64,000 nt of DNA from Thiomicrorhabdus sp. Milos-T2 (GCF_000702325.1 NZ_KL370891.1:952917-1016916), one strand, 5' to 3'. Shown: positions 35,186-45,704, numbered from the stretch's first letter. The notes: a model not told the origin generated them from the sequence alone. Translations and numbers: made by a program.

Positions 35186-36520
35186 TTATTCCTTTTTATC
35201 AGGTACAAATTTTAAAACATTACCGTTAATACAGTAACGCTTATAGGTTGGGGCTGGGCCGTCGTTGAATACATGGCCTAAATGAATTCCTGAGCTTGCA
35301 CTGCGAACTTCTACTCTTGCCATGCCCATACTATTATCGGTATGTTCGGTAATAGCGCCTTTTACGGGGTTAAAGAAGCTTGGCCATCCTGTTCCACTTT
35401 TAAATTTAGTGTCACTTCTAAATAATTTAGCCCCAGTTATTGGGTCAACAAAATATCCAGGTCGGGTCTCATCTAAATGCGACCCTGTGAAAGGCATTTC
35501 TGTGCCTTCTTCAAATGCGATTTTGCGTTGTTCAGGAGTGAGAAGTCTAAATCCTAACCATTTCCAAAATCTTGCTTTATCTCCGTTATAACCGGTAAAG
35601 CGCGAAACTTCTTTGCCATCTTCAAATAACACGATAGTGGGTGTCGCAAAAAGTGCTTTTGCTAATTTCCAATCTTTTGGAGGATTAGGATTTAAAGTTG
35701 CAACAACGGGTACTTCAGATTTCCAGGTGTTGAGTATATCAGCCTTAAATTTTTTACAATAAGGACATTCTTCGGCTTCAAATACAATTAATTGACGTTG
35801 TTTATTGAGATCGCTTGCTTTGAGTTGAGGGTGTTTTTTGGTTTCAGAACCCGGGTAAGCGACGCCTGTTCCCCCTAAGCCACAATAGCCATTAGGGTTC
35901 TTTTTAAGGTAGTCTTGGTGGTACTCTTCAGCGGCAATATAGTTAATTAAAGGCGCAATTTCAGTGGTGATTTTGGGGAAGCCTGCATTGCTTAATGCCT
36001 TTTGGTAAATGGCTTGAGTTTCTTCAGCTAGGTTTTTTTCAGCATCGGTTTGGTAGTAGATAACGCTGCGGTAATTTGACCCCATATCATTACCTTGACG
36101 ATTACCTTGGGTAGGGTTATGGCTCTCCCAAAATTTAATGAGAATGGTTTTTAAATTGACCATTGACGGGTTGTAGGTCACTTTGATGACTTCTGCATGG
36201 TTACGTTTGTTAGATAATCCCATCTGAATTTTCTGTTCAAGTCCGAGTATGTCTCTATAGCCGGCCTTTTTGTCGTCTCCGCCAGCATAACCACTCTCTA
36301 CATCAATGACGCCAGGTATTTCAGACATGCGTTTTTCAGCCCCCCAAAAGCAACCCATACCTAACACAATGGTTTTACTCTCAATTTGTGTGTCCATCAT
36401 GTCATTTTGATTTTCCATGTCAGGCTCCTTTGCACAGCCAGGTAAACTAAGTGTGAGTGGAATAAATAGGGTAAGCAGCCATTTTGAAAGCGTGCTTGTT
36501 GTTAAGTTTAATAAGTGCAT
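35186..36520 (-). CDS. MsrA-thioredoxin-MsrB fusion lipoprotein
   Basis: A 444-residue exported repair enzyme for oxidised methionine. A lipobox LSLPGC sets the lipidated cysteine at residue 29. Domain 1 (about 49-210) is MsrA with GCFWGAE and catalytic Cys57. Domain 2 (about 235-345) is thioredoxin-like with ECPYCKKF and the cis-Pro strand ATPTIVLF. Domain 3 (about 350-440) is MsrB with SGTGWPSFF, HLGHVFNDGP and catalytic RYCINGN. MsrB lacks the zinc CxxC pairs. Together they could reduce both S- and R-sulfoxides with built-in thiol recycling. The well-known Neisseria PilB has the order thioredoxin-MsrA-MsrB; here the thioredoxin domain is in the middle. Confidence 0.9.
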   Translation of the reverse strand: MHLLNLTTSTLSKWLLTLFIPLTLSLPGCAKEPDMENQNDMMDTQIESKTIVLGMGCFWGAEKRMSEIPGVIDVESGYAGGDDKKAGYRDILGLEQKIQMGLSNKRNHAEVIKVTYNPSMVNLKTILIKFWESHNPTQGNRQGNDMGSNYRSVIYYQTDAEKNLAEETQAIYQKALSNAGFPKITTEIAPLINYIAAEEYHQDYLKKNPNGYCGLGGTGVAYPGSETKKHPQLKASDLNKQRQLIVFEAEECPYCKKFKADILNTWKSEVPVVATLNPNPPKDWKLAKALFATPTIVLFEDGKEVSRFTGYNGDKARFWKWLGFRLLTPEQRKIAFEEGTEMPFTGSHLDETRPGYFVDPITGAKLFRSDTKFKSGTGWPSFFNPVKGAITEHTDNSMGMARVEVRSASSGIHLGHVFNDGPAPTYKRYCINGNVLKFVPDKKE

Positions 36521-36714
36521 GGATGATATCCTTAATATGTTTTTAATTGTTCTAGCATCATAATAGACAGCTTATTTTAAAATTTCTTACTAAAAAAATT
36601 TAAACTCCATGATTGCTTCATGATTTTAGGAGCGTCCATAATAAAAGTGACGTTTTACATTTTTTATAAAGCCTTGATAGAATGAAAGAATAGTTTGTTA
36701 ACGAGAGATATGAA

Positions 36715-37218
36715 GTGTTATTAGTGAATAACCAATTTTTAGCGGTGGTTTTGTGTTTTTTGTTAGCAACGTTAAGTGGTTGTTCAAGCACACCGAATAA
36801 ATCCTCTTCGTCTTTTAAGCTCGCAAAGCCCGTTAATCTTAGTGATTCCAGTAAGGTGAAAAGTCTTGTGTTATCACAATATAGACTGTGGAAAGGAACG
36901 CCTTATGAATATGGAGGCACAGACTTAAATGGAGTGGATTGTTCGGCCTTTGTGCAGAATACGTACCGCACTAAATTAGGTTATCAACTTCCAAGAACAA
37001 CTCGTACTCAAATTAAATTAGGGCACAGAGTGTCAAAAAATAAATTAAAAATAGGCGATATTGTGTTTTTTAAAACAGGACGTCATTCATTACATAACGG
37101 TATTTATATAGGAAACTCTAAATTTATTCATGCGTCATCCAGCAAGGGTGTTACTATTTCTAATTTAGAAAATCGCTACTGGCAAAAAACGTATTACACC
37201 TCTAAACGTATTCGTTAA
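36715..37218 (+). CDS. NlpC/P60 family lipoprotein (Spr/MepS-like)
   Basis: A 167-residue cell-wall hydrolase candidate. The signal peptide ends in LSGCSST, a lipobox placing it in the outer or inner membrane. The NlpC/P60 domain has the catalytic cysteine in GVDCSAFVQNTY, a histidine in RHSLHNGIYIG and a second in FIHASS. Relatives such as MepS cut peptidoglycan cross-links. The start is a GTG at 36715 after AGAGA; no in-frame ATG serves. Confidence 0.88.
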   Translation: MLLVNNQFLAVVLCFLLATLSGCSSTPNKSSSSFKLAKPVNLSDSSKVKSLVLSQYRLWKGTPYEYGGTDLNGVDCSAFVQNTYRTKLGYQLPRTTRTQIKLGHRVSKNKLKIGDIVFFKTGRHSLHNGIYIGNSKFIHASSSKGVTISNLENRYWQKTYYTSKRIR

Positions 37219-37436
37219 TTTTATTTAATCAACTATTTGTATGCTTAAATCTTGCTTAAATCTTGTTCTAATCCAGTTTGAATTTACCTAGTTTGGTAGA
37301 TAGTTTTACTTGCTGTTTAGCTTTAATTAAATAGTAAGTTTAAATTAACCAGGCCTGGTTAAATTAAAAGCGAAAAATGACCCGTAAATACAAATCTTAA
37401 AACTAACTAAATGCTGAATTTATGCGGTGATTAATA

Positions 37437-37465
37437 TAGACTTTGTAAAGCTTATGAAGTACAAT
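37437..37465 (+). promoter_or_regulatory. Candidate carA promoter
   Basis: TAGACT (37437-37442), 17 bases, TACAAT (37460-37465). The -35 match is modest. It would give a leader of nearly 190 nucleotides before carA. The preceding part of the 442-base gap has an 11-bp tandem duplication (37243-37264) and an exact palindrome (37348-37359). Confidence 0.4.
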
Positions 37466-37558
37466 CCGCGTTATTAATTTTTGCGACTGAAATTAAGCAG
37501 TTATTGGCAATTTACGGAGTATTTAGCGGGAATGATTAAGGTCATTTAGCAACAGAAA

Positions 37559-37597
37559 ACGGAGTGAGTCTTCTATGAAGGCTGGCTCCGTTTTTTT
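37559..37597 (+). terminator. Intrinsic terminator in the carA leader (possible attenuator)
   Basis: ACGGAG (37559-37564) pairs with CTCCGT (37586-37591), with an inner CTTC/GAAG stem, then seven T. It stands before carA rather than after a gene. A second ACGGAG at 37514-37519 could compete for CTCCGT. This fits attenuation by alternative pairing, but the signal is unknown. Confidence 0.6.
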
Positions 37598-37660
37598 GTA
37601 TGCGCCGTAAATAATGTGCGAATACTTAAAAATTTCAATTCACTTTGGATGGATGAATCA

Positions 37661-38794
37661 ATGACACAGGCTTTGCTGGCATTAGAAGACGGTACCCTTT
37701 TTTGGGGAACTTCACTAGGTGCAGAAGGGGAAACGACAGGGGAGGTTGTTTTTAACACTTCTTTGACGGGTTACCAAGAAATCTTAACGGATCCTTCTTA
37801 CTTTAAACAAATTGTTACTTTAACTTACCCTCATATTGGTAATGTTGGTGTTAATGCTGAAGATGAAGAATCTTCAGCTATTATGGCACAGGGGTTGGTG
37901 ATTAAAGATTGCCCTCCATTAATGAGTAACTTTCGTGCTGAAAAATCTTTGCCTGAATATCTAAAAGAGCAAAATGTGGTTGCTATTGCAGATATTGATA
38001 CCCGTAAATTAACACGTATTTTGCGTGATAAAGGTGCTCAGTCTGGTGTGATTGTTGCCGGTGAAAATATTGATGCTGAACAAGCGGTTGCCAAAGCAAA
38101 AGCGTTTAGTGGTCTTAAAGGTTTGGATTTGGCTAAAGAAGTCACTACTGCCGAAACCTATGTTTGGACAGAAGGTTCTTGGTCTTTAGGTGAAGGACAT
38201 GCAGATTGTTCTGCCAATAATGATTTTCATGTAGTCGCTTATGACTATGGCGTTAAGCGTAACATCCTGCGCATGATTGCCGACCGTGGTTGCAAATTAA
38301 CTGTTGTACCAGCAAAAACGCCAGCCGAAGAGGTATTAGCCATGAATCCAGATGGTGTTTTCTTATCGAATGGTCCTGGTGATCCAGAACCCTGTGATTA
38401 CGCCATTGAAGCTATTCAAAAAGTACTAGAAACAGAAGTGCCTGTTTTTGGTATTTGCTTAGGTCACCAGTTATTGGCATTAGCCAGTGGCGCTAAAACG
38501 GTAAAAATGAAGTTTGGTCATCACGGTGCTAACCATCCAGTACAAAATGTGGATAGCAAAAAAGTGATGATTACTTCTCAGAACCACGGTTTTGCTGTTG
38601 ATGGTGAAACCTTGCCAAGTAATCTAAAAGCAACGCATAAATCATTGTTTGATGGGTCTTTACAAGGTATCTCTCGTACAGATAAGTCTGCATTTAGTTT
38701 TCAGGGACATCCAGAAGCAAGCCCTGGCCCGCATGATGTAGCGCCTTTGTTTGACCAGTTTATTGATAATATTAAAAACGCGAAAAACGCATAA
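37661..38794 (+). CDS. carA: Carbamoyl-phosphate synthase small chain
   Basis: The glutaminase subunit, 377 residues, that feeds ammonia to CarB for carbamoyl phosphate used in pyrimidine and arginine synthesis. Markers are [31 protein letters not shown], the class I amidotransferase nucleophile FGICLGHQL and the catalytic His/Glu in [12 protein letters not shown] take the ATG at 37661, which gives the family N-terminus, over an in-frame ATG at 37649 and a GTG at 37616. carB follows after 18 bases. Confidence 0.95.
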   Translation: MTQALLALEDGTLFWGTSLGAEGETTGEVVFNTSLTGYQEILTDPSYFKQIVTLTYPHIGNVGVNAEDEESSAIMAQGLVIKDCPPLMSNFRAEKSLPEYLKEQNVVAIADIDTRKLTRILRDKGAQSGVIVAGENIDAEQAVAKAKAFSGLKGLDLAKEVTTAETYVWTEGSWSLGEGHADCSANNDFHVVAYDYGVKRNILRMIADRGCKLTVVPAKTPAEEVLAMNPDGVFLSNGPGDPEPCDYAIEAIQKVLETEVPVFGICLGHQLLALASGAKTVKMKFGHHGANHPVQNVDSKKVMITSQNHGFAVDGETLPSNLKATHKSLFDGSLQGISRTDKSAFSFQGHPEASPGPHDVAPLFDQFIDNIKNAKNA

Positions 38795-38812
38795 CGGATA
38801 GTAGGAATTAGA

Positions 38813-41800
38813 ATGCCAAAAAGAAGTGATATAAAAAGTATTATGATTATTGGTGCTGGCCCTATTATTATCGGTCAAGCATGCGAATTTGATTACTCTG
38901 GAGTTCAGGCGTGTAAAGCGCTTAAAGAAGAAGGCTATCGAGTCATCTTGGTTAACTCAAACCCAGCCACTATTATGACTGACCCTGAAATGGCGGATGC
39001 TACTTACATTGAGCCCATTGAGTGGAAGACCGTTGAAACCATTATTGCTAAAGAACGTCCAGATGCGATTTTGCCAACAATGGGTGGGCAAACTGCTCTT
39101 AACTGTGCGTTAGACCTAGATGAAAAGGGTGTATTAGCAAAATACGGTGTGGAGTTAATTGGGGCTAATGCCGATGCCATTGATAAGGCTGAAAACCGAG
39201 ATCGTTTCCGTCAAGCCATGACTAAAATTGGTTTGGATATGCCTAAGTCTGATGTGGCTCATAATATGGAAGAAGCTTGGGCTATTCAAGCTACGGTTGG
39301 TTTTCCAACGGTTATTCGTCCATCGTTTACATTGGGGGGGTCAGGTGGTGGTATTGCCTATAACAAACAAGAGTTTGAACAAATTTGTAAGTTTGGTCTA
39401 GATTTGTCTCCAACTAAAGAACTTTTGGTTGAAGAGTCTATTGAAGGCTGGAAAGAGTACGAAATGGAAGTGGTTCGAGACAAAAATGATAATGCTATCA
39501 TTGTTTGTTCTATCGAAAACTTAGACCCTATGGGTGTGCATACAGGTGACTCAATTACGGTTGCACCGGCTCAAACCTTAACCGACAAAGAATATCAAAT
39601 TATGCGTAATGCTTCGTTAGCGGTATTGCGTGAAATTGGGGTAGAAACCGGTGGTTCTAACGTTCAGTTCTCTATTCACCCAGAAACGGGTCGTATGATT
39701 ATTATCGAAATGAACCCTCGTGTTTCTCGTTCGTCGGCATTAGCTTCAAAAGCAACCGGTTTTCCAATTGCTAAAATTGCCTCTAAATTGGCAGTAGGTT
39801 ATACGCTAGACGAATTATCAAATGATATTACTAATGGAGCGACTCCCGCTTCTTTTGAACCGACTATTGATTATGTCGTGACAAAGGTTCCGCGCTTTAC
39901 GTTTGAAAAATTCCCACAAGCTCAAGATCGTCTGTCAACGCAAATGAAATCAGTAGGTGAAGTCATGGCAATGGGCCGTAACTTCCAAGAGTCTATTCAA
40001 AAAGCATTACGTGGTTTGGAAACAGATAAATCTGGTTTTGATGAAATCATGCCTTTAGCCAGTATGGCTGAAAAAGATGTAAAAGATAAACTTCGTCAAG
40101 AATTACGCAACCCTGGTGCTCAACGTCTTTGGTATGTAGCAGATGCTTTCCGTGCCGGCTGGGATTTAGAAGCGGTATTTGAAAGCTCTAAAATTGATCC
40201 ATGGTTCTTGTCACAAATTAAAGAACTGATTGATATGGAAGATGATATCAAACAGCGTGGTTTAGATGCCTTAGATGAAACGTACTTACGTAATCTAAAA
40301 CGTAAGGGTTTCTCTGATAATCGTTTAGCTAAACTTTTAGCTACGGATGCGGCATTTGTTCGTAAGTTCCGTCATACTCTTAATATTCGTCCTGTCTTTA
40401 AACGTGTGGATACTTGCGCGGCTGAATTTGAAACGTCTACTGCCTATATGTATTCAACATACGATGAAGAATGTGAAGCGCAGCCAACTGATAACGATAA
40501 AATCATGATTTTAGGTGGTGGTCCAAACCGTATCGGTCAAGGTATTGAATTTGACTATTGCTGTGTACACGCGGCAATGGCTATGCGTGAAGATGGTTAC
40601 GAAACTATTATGGTTAACTGTAACCCTGAAACAGTTTCTACGGATTATGACACTTCAGACCGTCTGTATTTTGAGCCATTAACACTGGAAGATGTACTTG
40701 AAATTGTGGAAGTTGAACAGCCTAAAGGTGTGATTGTTCAGTATGGTGGTCAAACACCACTTAAATTGGCCGAAGACCTAGAAGCGGCAGGGGTTCCAAT
40801 TGTAGGAACCTCTCCAGAGTCTATCGATTTAGCTGAAGACCGTGAGCGTTTTCAGAAGATTCTAAACGATAATGATTTACTGCAACCGCCAAACCGCACC
40901 GCAACCAATGCTGATGAAGCTGCAATTCTTGCAAAAGAGATTGGTTATCCATTAGTGGTTCGTCCTTCTTATGTATTAGGTGGGCGTGGTATGGAAATTG
41001 TGTATGACGAAGAAAATCTTATGCGTTATATGCAAGCCGCTATTGATGTTTCTAATGAATCTCCAGTATTACTTGACCGCTTTTTAGATGATGCTGTTGA
41101 GTTGGATGTTGATGCTATCTGTGATGGTGAGCAGGTTGTCATTGGTGGTATTATGGAGCACATCGAACAAGCGGGTATTCACTCTGGTGATTCAGCTTGT
41201 TCATTACCGCCTTACAGTATCTCTGCTGAGATACAAGATCGTATTCGTGTTCAAGTTGAAAAAATGGCTCATGCTTTAGGTGTAGTTGGTTTAATGAATA
41301 CTCAGTTTGCCGTTAAAGGTGATGATATTTATGTACTAGAAGTTAACCCGCGTGCTTCACGTACGGTTCCTTTTGTATCAAAAGCCATTGGTAATCCATT
41401 AGCTAAAATTGCAGCACGTTGTATGGTAGGTCAAAAACTATCTGAACAAGGTTTTACATCTGAGATTAAACCTGAGCATTACTCGGTTAAAGAAGCGGTT
41501 TTCCCATTTATTAAATTCTTGGGTGTAGATCCTATTCTTGGGCCAGAAATGAAATCGACAGGTGAAGTTATGGGTGTAGGTGAAAACTTTGCACAAGCTT
41601 ACTCAAAAGCTTCATTAGCAGCAGGAACGGTTCTACCTCGTACGGGTACGGCATTCTTAAGTGTGCGCAAAGCCGATCGTGAACATGTAGTGGATTTAGC
41701 TAAGTTATTAATTAAAAAAGGGTTTAACGTTGTTGCAACACGAGGAACAGCAACGTCTTTAACTGAAGCTGGCATTGAATGTGAAACCGTTAACAAGGTG

Positions 41801-42028
41801 ACAGAAGGTCGTCCAAATATTGTTGACTCCATCATGAATGAAGAAATTGCTTTAATCGTTAATACATCAGATGGTTCAGTTAGTATTCAAGATTCTTCGA
41901 GTATTCGTCGTGAAGCTTTAATGCACAAAACCTGCTATACAACGACTATTGCCGGAGCTTTTGCAATGGTAGCCGCTATGGATTATTTAGATGATCAACC
42001 TGTAACTCGTTTACAAGATATTCACTAA
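38813..42028 (+). CDS. carB: Carbamoyl-phosphate synthase large chain
   Basis: The 1071-residue synthetase subunit with two homologous ATP-grasp halves: [20 protein letters not shown] opens the first and [19 protein letters not shown] the second. The metal and nucleotide motifs [13 protein letters not shown] and [18 protein letters not shown] are clear, and the C-terminal MGS-like allosteric domain (about 935-1071, [15 protein letters not shown]) is present. It is translated with carA and ends at a strong terminator. Confidence 0.97.
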   Translation: MPKRSDIKSIMIIGAGPIIIGQACEFDYSGVQACKALKEEGYRVILVNSNPATIMTDPEMADATYIEPIEWKTVETIIAKERPDAILPTMGGQTALNCALDLDEKGVLAKYGVELIGANADAIDKAENRDRFRQAMTKIGLDMPKSDVAHNMEEAWAIQATVGFPTVIRPSFTLGGSGGGIAYNKQEFEQICKFGLDLSPTKELLVEESIEGWKEYEMEVVRDKNDNAIIVCSIENLDPMGVHTGDSITVAPAQTLTDKEYQIMRNASLAVLREIGVETGGSNVQFSIHPETGRMIIIEMNPRVSRSSALASKATGFPIAKIASKLAVGYTLDELSNDITNGATPASFEPTIDYVVTKVPRFTFEKFPQAQDRLSTQMKSVGEVMAMGRNFQESIQKALRGLETDKSGFDEIMPLASMAEKDVKDKLRQELRNPGAQRLWYVADAFRAGWDLEAVFESSKIDPWFLSQIKELIDMEDDIKQRGLDALDETYLRNLKRKGFSDNRLAKLLATDAAFVRKFRHTLNIRPVFKRVDTCAAEFETSTAYMYSTYDEECEAQPTDNDKIMILGGGPNRIGQGIEFDYCCVHAAMAMREDGYETIMVNCNPETVSTDYDTSDRLYFEPLTLEDVLEIVEVEQPKGVIVQYGGQTPLKLAEDLEAAGVPIVGTSPESIDLAEDRERFQKILNDNDLLQPPNRTATNADEAAILAKEIGYPLVVRPSYVLGGRGMEIVYDEENLMRYMQAAIDVSNESPVLLDRFLDDAVELDVDAICDGEQVVIGGIMEHIEQAGIHSGDSACSLPPYSISAEIQDRIRVQVEKMAHALGVVGLMNTQFAVKGDDIYVLEVNPRASRTVPFVSKAIGNPLAKIAARCMVGQKLSEQGFTSEIKPEHYSVKEAVFPFIKFLGVDPILGPEMKSTGEVMGVGENFAQAYSKASLAAGTVLPRTGTAFLSVRKADREHVVDLAKLLIKKGFNVVATRGTATSLTEAGIECETVNKVTEGRPNIVDSIMNEEIALIVNTSDGSVSIQDSSSIRREALMHKTCYTTTIAGAFAMVAAMDYLDDQPVTRLQDIH

Positions 42029-42047
42029 ATTCACCTTAAACAAACCA

Positions 42048-42084
42048 AACGCCAAAGTTCTAAATTATTGAACTTTGGCGTTTT
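42048..42084 (+). terminator. Terminator of carAB
   Basis: AACGCCAAAGTTC, loop of about ten bases, GAACTTTGGCGTT and a short T run. Confidence 0.9.
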
Positions 42085-42150
42085 AGGTTTTAAAGGGCTT
42101 TGTCACTATACAATCAATATCGTTTTGAAGTTAAGCAAAGCTCTCAATAT

Positions 42151-42334
42151 GAGACCTTTGCACGAGAGTATGCACGAGTAAAAATGGTTAAAACTTACCT
42201 GGTTTTTGTTGTACCCCAAGGGTACTTCCGTTGGGCGACAACTTGCGAATAGCTAGCTATTCCCTGCGTTTTCCGCCGCAATCAGGCAAATTTTCCCTCA
42301 TTTTTCTTTCGCACCTATCTCATGCAAAGGTCTC
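42151..42334 (+). repeat. GAGACC inverted-repeat element, long form
   Basis: A 184-bp reference copy. It opens GAGACCTTTGCACGAGA, carries GTACCCCAAGGGTACTTCCG (absent from the short copies), the palindrome GAATAGCTAGCTATTC, and ends ATGCAAAGGTCTC. The flanks AATAT and AATGT agree at four of five bases. Outer arms of about 55 bases are imperfect inverted repeats, so the transcript would fold into a long hairpin. It fills most of the carB-greA gap. Confidence 0.85.
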
Positions 42335-42372
42335 AATGTAAAAAATAAATAAAATGAAAAGGATATGATGTT

Positions 42373-42849
42373 ATGCAAAAACATCCTATGACAAAAGAAG
42401 GTGCGGATGCACTTCAGGCGGAACTTAATAAACTAAAAAAAGAAGATCGTCCGCGTATTACACAGGCTATTGCTGATGCTCGAGAACATGGCGATTTAAA
42501 AGAAAATGCTGAATATCATGCCGCGCGTGAACAGCAAGGTTTGGTTGAAGCTCGTGTTAGTCAAATTGAAGGCCAGCTTTCAAATGCACAAGTCATTGAT
42601 GTAACAAAATTGACGCCAAATGGAAAAATTGTCTTTGGTGCGACTGTCACGGTTTTAAACCTAGATACGGATGACGAGCTAACCTACAAGATTGTTGGTA
42701 ATGAAGAGGCTGATGTTAAGCTAAACAAGATTTCTGTTAACTCTCCCATTGCTCGAGCACTCATTGGGAAAGAAGAGGGTGATGAGGTTGTGGTTAAAGC
42801 ACCTAGCGGAAATATTGATTATGAAATCGTAGAAATACAATACATTTAG
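42373..42849 (+). CDS. greA: Transcription elongation factor GreA
   Basis: A 158-residue cleavage factor that rescues backtracked RNA polymerase. The N-terminal coiled coil has [24 protein letters not shown] and the acidic tip in [22 protein letters not shown]; the C-terminal FKBP-like domain ends [16 protein letters not shown]. The position after carAB is conserved. The usual AAGGA ribosome site is present before the ATG. Confidence 0.96.
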   Translation: MQKHPMTKEGADALQAELNKLKKEDRPRITQAIADAREHGDLKENAEYHAAREQQGLVEARVSQIEGQLSNAQVIDVTKLTPNGKIVFGATVTVLNLDTDDELTYKIVGNEEADVKLNKISVNSPIARALIGKEEGDEVVVKAPSGNIDYEIVEIQYI

Positions 42850-42867
42850 GTAATTAGATAACTTTGC

Positions 42868-42900
42868 GAGACCTTTGCATTTATCTTGAGCAAAGTTCTC
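42868..42900. repeat. Terminal-repeat remnant of the GAGACC family
   Basis: GAGACCTTTGC and GCAAAGTTCTC enclose eleven bases, forming an 11-bp stem with one mismatch right after greA. It may now act as a hairpin at the greA 3' end. Confidence 0.45.
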
Positions 42901-42951
42901 AATTAATATGAATTATCTTAAATTGGTTTTTACTTAGTTGAATAACTATGT

Positions 42952-42987
42952 AACCAGGTCTGAAACCTACCAGGCCTGGTTTTTTTA
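42952..42987 (+). terminator. greA terminator built on an ACCAGGCCTGGT palindrome
   Basis: AACCAGG (42952-42958) pairs with CCTGGTT (42975-42981), followed by seven T. The right arm belongs to the exact palindrome at 42969-42980. Confidence 0.65.
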
Positions 42988-43076
42988 TAATTAAGTTTGG
43001 TTAATTACTAGCGTTGATGCGTTGAATAGGAATCTCTTGAATTCAAGTCTTAATAGAAAAGCCAATAGGAAGTCCA

Positions 43077-43550
43077 ATGAGTAAATTAAGTGTTATTAGG
43101 TCAATCTCAAACTATTACACAATAAGTCTTATTGTTTATAGTGCTTTACTCAGTTTGTTATTAAGTATGGGTTATTTAGTCACTCCGGTTTTATTTGCCA
43201 GTTTAAGTTCAAAACTAGCGGGATTCATAGCAGGTTTTCTCTTTAGTATTTCGGGCTATATTTTAGTGGTTACTTTACTGCTCTTAATGGTTTGGCGTTT
43301 GTCGGTAAGAAGAGTGGCGTTCTCGGTTATTTTTGATTCTATTTCATTATTGTTAATGGGTATTTTGTTGTGGTTAGTTGCTCCATGGATGGCAGAGATT
43401 AAAGCGAAATATCCCAAAGGGTTAGATGATACGGCGGCAGATTGGTCTCTTTTTGCCAGTTTGCATGGTGTCTATCAGTTGGGTTATCTTATTGTTATTA
43501 TTATGCTTATACTCTCTATATTTAAAACACTTAAGGTAATGAAGGCTTAG
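43077..43550 (+). CDS. Hypothetical inner-membrane protein
   Basis: I do not recognise a family. The 157-residue protein has four predicted membrane helices (around residues 13-35, 40-62, 78-102 and 128-150) and a short periplasmic or cytoplasmic loop with EIKAKYPKGLDDTAADW. AGGAAG stands before the ATG. It lies alone between greA and a small secreted protein gene. Confidence 0.65.
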   Translation: MSKLSVIRSISNYYTISLIVYSALLSLLLSMGYLVTPVLFASLSSKLAGFIAGFLFSISGYILVVTLLLLMVWRLSVRRVAFSVIFDSISLLLMGILLWLVAPWMAEIKAKYPKGLDDTAADWSLFASLHGVYQLGYLIVIIMLILSIFKTLKVMKA

Positions 43551-43682
43551 ATATCTAAGTGATAAAAAATGTTTATAAGCATTTCATTATTTTCTAATTC
43601 GAATAGGCTTGCAATTTGAATTAAAAACCGTCAGAATTGACGAGTTACAGCGAAAAATTAAAACCTCGGAGTTTATTTAAAA

Positions 43683-44039
43683 ATGAAAAACTTAACACTT
43701 AAAGCATTATTCATTTCTGCAATCGCGGCAATGTCTATGAATGCTCAAGCTGCAGATGATGTATATAGTCAGTGTATTACTGATGCTGAAAATGTAATTG
43801 CTACGGCACTTAAAGAAGGTTCTACTGCTGCACAAGCTTTAGAGCAAAAAACTGAAGTTGCAGCATGTATGGCTGAATTGACTAAAATTGAAGCTAAATA
43901 TGGCGATAAAACGGTAGGTGTTAACCCTTCTTCAGTTATGACTCCTGAAGACCGCGCTAAGTGGGCTAAATTGTTTGATGCAGTTGATGCTAAACAATAT
44001 AAAGGTGTTCGTTACCTTCAGGCAACTTACTACCGTTAA
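43683..44039 (+). CDS. Small secreted hypothetical protein
   Basis: A 118-residue protein with a signal peptide (LKALFISAIAAMSMNAQA, cut before ADDV). The mature part is helical and has two cysteines (SQCITDAE and AACMAEL) spaced 32 residues apart, possibly a periplasmic disulfide. No family is recognised. It has its own terminator directly downstream. Confidence 0.65.
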   Translation: MKNLTLKALFISAIAAMSMNAQAADDVYSQCITDAENVIATALKEGSTAAQALEQKTEVAACMAELTKIEAKYGDKTVGVNPSSVMTPEDRAKWAKLFDAVDAKQYKGVRYLQATYYR

Positions 44040-44060
44040 TTTGGTATTAAGTGTCCTATA

Positions 44061-44088
44061 AAAAACCGGCTTTAAAGCCGGTTTTTTT
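44061..44088 (+). terminator. Rho-independent terminator
   Basis: AAAACCGGCTTTAAAGCCGG followed by seven T, just after the small secreted protein gene. Confidence 0.92.
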
Positions 44089-44156
44089 GTTTTAAAGAGT
44101 GACGTTTTAATGGCGTTATTTATGTTTATCCTCTGTAATGATCTCACAATACTGTT

Positions 44157-44969
44157 ATGAAAAAGTCCAATACTAAAAATCTGTTTGAAGCTGTCTATGC
44201 CTGTTTGATGGAGTCAGATTTAAACCTAAAAGTACAGCAACTCTCACAATTGCAAGAAGATTGGGCAAATGAGTTATTTGATTTATCACCAACTAAAAAT
44301 GTGTTTAGAGTAAAAGATGCGGGTCGTCCGCTAAAACCTGATTTAGTACCGCCAAAAGACTTACCACGTCGTCGTTTAGGGTCAAAAGAGGGGCATGCTT
44401 CTTTAATGCACTCTATTGCTCATATAGAATTTAATGCGGTTAATTTAGCTTTAGATGCTATCTACCGTTTTCAAGAGATGCCGTATGAGTATTATCGTGA
44501 TTGGTTGGGAGTTGCGGGTGAAGAAGCCTATCATTTTCAAATGGTACGAGAACATCTGAATAGCCTAGGTTATGAGTATGGTGATATGCCTGCACATGAT
44601 GGCTTATGGATGACAACTTATGAAACGGATCACGACTCTTTAATTCGCATGGCATTGGTTCCTAGAACGCTTGAAGCCAGAGGTTTAGATGTTACCCCTC
44701 CAATGATAAGCAAGTTGCGCTCTATTGGAGATAAACGAGGTGTTGAAATTTTAAAAATTTTACTACGTGATGAGATTGGTCATGTAGAGGTGGGAACCCG
44801 TTGGTTTAGATATTTATGTGATCAACGTGATTTGAATCCATTTGAAGCTTTTCAAACGATTATACGCGATTATTTTCATGGTGATTTAAGAGGCCCATTT
44901 AATTTTGAAGCTCGACAGCAAGCCGGTTTTTCTGATGAAGAAATTGAATGGTTAAAGACTATAAAATAG
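44157..44969 (+). CDS. DUF455 ferritin-like protein
   Basis: A 270-residue helical protein. It has carboxylate-histidine pairs typical of di-iron ferritin-like folds: HSIAHIEFNAVNLALDA, GEEAYHFQMVREHL and RDEIGHVEVGTRWF. Proteins of this family are uncharacterised; a metal-dependent oxygenase role is possible from the fold. It precedes a methyltransferase and a ROK kinase on the same strand with short gaps, perhaps one transcript. Confidence 0.85.
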   Translation: MKKSNTKNLFEAVYACLMESDLNLKVQQLSQLQEDWANELFDLSPTKNVFRVKDAGRPLKPDLVPPKDLPRRRLGSKEGHASLMHSIAHIEFNAVNLALDAIYRFQEMPYEYYRDWLGVAGEEAYHFQMVREHLNSLGYEYGDMPAHDGLWMTTYETDHDSLIRMALVPRTLEARGLDVTPPMISKLRSIGDKRGVEILKILLRDEIGHVEVGTRWFRYLCDQRDLNPFEAFQTIIRDYFHGDLRGPFNFEARQQAGFSDEEIEWLKTIK

Positions 44970-45014
44970 AGTACCGACCCTCTCGTGAAAACAACTTAAT
45001 CTGAAACAGAAATC

Positions 45015-45686
45015 ATGAAACCTTCGTTTAATAAACTCTCAGACAAACAACGATTAAGAATTCAAACTCGGCATAGAGTTTCAGTAGAACGCTATGGTTA
45101 TCAGCCACAAGCTTTATATTGGAGTAATCGTGAAATTCAAGAAATACGCTTTCAGAAGTTAATTGAGATTTTACCTCCTGCCAATCAAATAAATCACCAG
45201 GCCTGGTCATTATTAGATGTAGGTTGTGGATTTGCTGACCTGTTAGACTATTTAAAAACAAACCATTATCAACCTGATTATACTGGGATAGATATCTCTC
45301 CAGAAATGGTACTTGGAGCTAAATCTATGCATCCTGATTTGGTTATTAAAGAGGGAGAGTTAAGTGATTTTGATTTCAATTGCTCTCAATTTGATTATGT
45401 GATGTTATCCGGAGCACTGAATGAAGTGGTTGAAACTGAAGTTGAAGGTACTCATGAGCAACAAGGTGAATATGCCAAATCAGTCATTAAAACAATGTAT
45501 TCAATCAGTAGGAAAGGTGTCGCATTTAATTTATTGGATGCACGTCACGAATGGGTAAACAGTCGTTATGACTTACAAAGTTTTTTACCTAATCAGATTG
45601 TGAGTTTTTGTCAGGGATTTGCTAATCGTGTTGAATTGGTTGAGGGTTATTTAGAAAATGACTTTACGATTTATTTGCGTAAATAA
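45015..45686 (+). CDS. Class I SAM-dependent methyltransferase
   Basis: A 223-residue methyltransferase. The AdoMet motif I is SLLDVGCGFADLLDYL, motif II is YTGIDISPEMVLGAK, and the post-motif IV region is FDYVMLSGALNEV. The substrate is unknown. An exact palindrome (45196-45207) directly precedes motif I and is read as HQAW. It lies 45 bases after the DUF455 gene and 18 before the ROK kinase gene. Confidence 0.82.
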   Translation: MKPSFNKLSDKQRLRIQTRHRVSVERYGYQPQALYWSNREIQEIRFQKLIEILPPANQINHQAWSLLDVGCGFADLLDYLKTNHYQPDYTGIDISPEMVLGAKSMHPDLVIKEGELSDFDFNCSQFDYVMLSGALNEVVETEVEGTHEQQGEYAKSVIKTMYSISRKGVAFNLLDARHEWVNSRYDLQSFLPNQIVSFCQGFANRVELVEGYLENDFTIYLRK

Positions 45687-45704
45687 TTACGGTAGTTAAA
45701 AGAT

